Source of the DNA: Bacteroidales bacterium
GTDB lineage: Bacteria > Bacteroidota > Bacteroidia > Bacteroidales > BM520
Direction of reading: 5' to 3'
Assembly (NCBI GenBank): GCA_028701815.1
Contig: JAQVPY010000120.1
Location: forward strand, 1 to 6,951
DNA length: 6,951 nucleotides
This document shows positions 6,243 to 6,951 of this stretch, one piece after another. A program made the position numbers and the translations under genes. How positions within the stretch are numbered: the stretch's first letter is position 1; each line of letters opens with the position of its first letter. The notes under the pieces were generated by a model. It had not been told where the DNA came from and did no database searches. It saw only the letters and a program-made list of their open reading frames with translations.

Positions 6243-6951
6243 CTAACGGCTGACGACGAATTTTGTCTTCGTCACTCTTTCATTCGTGATTACATCTACA
6301 GAATAAATACCTGTCGCATAATTAGAAGTGTTGACCTGAATAAGATCTTTACCCTTCTTAACCTCAACAAGCTGTCCCGCAGCATTATAAATACGAGCTG
6401 AAATAGAACCTTCCGATTCAATGAACAACATTGAATTTACCGGATTTGGATAGACCATAATGTCGCTTTCACCGCTTCCTATACCGGAATAATCTACAGA
6501 ACCTTCAACTGCCAAAGACTCATTGACAGCATAAACTGCAGTTACACCATAAATCAACGTTGAAGATTTTCCTTCAGGAACTTCATCAACATAAGAAGTG
6601 GCAGTAATTCCATCTACCAGCAATGTGCCATTTTTGTATATAGAATAAGCATCCGGGAGTGCAACTACAGGATCCGGCGCATCCCATGTTATCTCAACAG
6701 TATTGTTAATAGCATTGAGAACAAGATTGACAGGAGGATAATAGTATTCGATAGCTTGACAAACCTGCCCGGAGACAGCGTCGCCATAAACGGATTCGAC
6801 ACAATAGTTGTTAGCACCGTTAACCATAGCTGCATCGGTATATGTTAACTCGGCTACAGTAGCTAATAATACATCATTATTATATATATTATATCCTGTA
6901 GGTTCACTTGTTAAAGTCAAATCAGGTGCTTCCCACGTAAGAACAACTGTG
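6243..6951 (-). CDS. T9SS-exported protein with fibronectin-III-like repeats, C-terminal part (cut by right window edge)
   Basis: The frame is open to the window end, so the N-terminus with its expected signal peptide is missing; 235 residues are visible. A TTG at 6920-6918 is only an internal Leu codon, because in-frame coding continues upstream with TVVLTWEAPD. Two FN3-like modules follow one another. Visible residues 1-67 have TWEAP, YNIYNNDVLLATV and a Cys pair at 50 and 64. Residues 74-154 have TWDAP, YSIYKNGTLLVDGI and YGVTAVY. From about 164 to the end is a type A T9SS sorting domain: VYPNPVNSMLFIES, ARIYNAAGQLVE, NYATGIYSVDV and the basic end TKTKFVVSR. Such domains send proteins through the outer membrane by the Por/Spr system, after which the domain is usually removed and the protein released or attached to the surface. 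The catalytic or binding part would lie outside the window, so the function (for example peptidase or adhesin) cannot be told. Confidence 0.9.
   Translation of the reverse strand, partial: TVVLTWEAPDLTLTSEPTGYNIYNNDVLLATVAELTYTDAAMVNGANNYCVESVYGDAVSGQVCQAIEYYYPPVNLVLNAINNTVEITWDAPDPVVALPDAYSIYKNGTLLVDGITATSYVDEVPEGKSSTLIYGVTAVYAVNESLAVEGSVDYSGIGSGESDIMVYPNPVNSMLFIESEGSISARIYNAAGQLVEVKKGKDLIQVNTSNYATGIYSVDVITNERVTKTKFVVSR

Noticed and set aside
6918..6920. TTG as a start codon of the T9SS protein
   Set aside because: The same frame continues upstream to the window end with FN3-like sequence (TVVLTWEAPD), so this is an internal Leu codon.

Overview
The window looks like chromosomal core DNA from a member of the Bacteroidota (Bacteroidetes), most likely Bacteroidales or a near relative. 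The signs are a type IX secretion (T9SS) C-terminal sorting domain at the right edge, a promoter upstream of recJ of the Bacteroidetes -33/-7 kind (TTTG, then TAnnTTT), no clear Shine-Dalgarno sequences before the starts, modest GC content, and MreB, MreC and PurH sequences of Bacteroidetes type. I see no insertion sequence, phage gene, CRISPR array, tRNA or rRNA, and no convincing sign of horizontal transfer.

Left block, minus strand (1-3529): purH, mreB, mreC and mreD lie head to tail with gaps of 22 and 14 bases and then an 8-base overlap, so they read as one transcription unit running off the left edge. purH makes IMP in the last two steps of purine synthesis. mreB, mreC and mreD encode the cytoskeletal and inner-membrane parts of the rod or elongation complex, which directs lateral peptidoglycan synthesis. 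mreD is cut by the window edge; pbp2/mrdA and rodA would be the expected next genes but are not visible.

Middle (3530-5464): a 180-base AT-rich divergent intergenic region separates purH from plus-strand recJ. It holds a fair promoter for recJ, an 8-base inverted repeat around the -33 element of that promoter, a small inverted repeat before purH and at best a weak purH promoter. recJ encodes a full-length single-strand-specific 5'-3' exonuclease.

Right block (5428-6951): a small minus-strand gene for a probable lipoprotein (67 aa) overlaps the 3' end of recJ by 37 bases, tail to tail, and diverges from a cvpA-family membrane protein gene across only 45 bases. cvpA then converges on the 3' end of a T9SS-exported protein with fibronectin-III-like repeats. 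Its start lies beyond the window. A GC-rich hairpin with a T-rich tail on both strands sits over the cvpA stop codon and probably ends transcription from both sides.

I did not find an undescribed multi-gene system. The least explained item is the small lipoprotein-like gene with a Cys-Asp-Cys-Pro motif; the neatest regulatory item is the shared terminator embedded in the end of cvpA.
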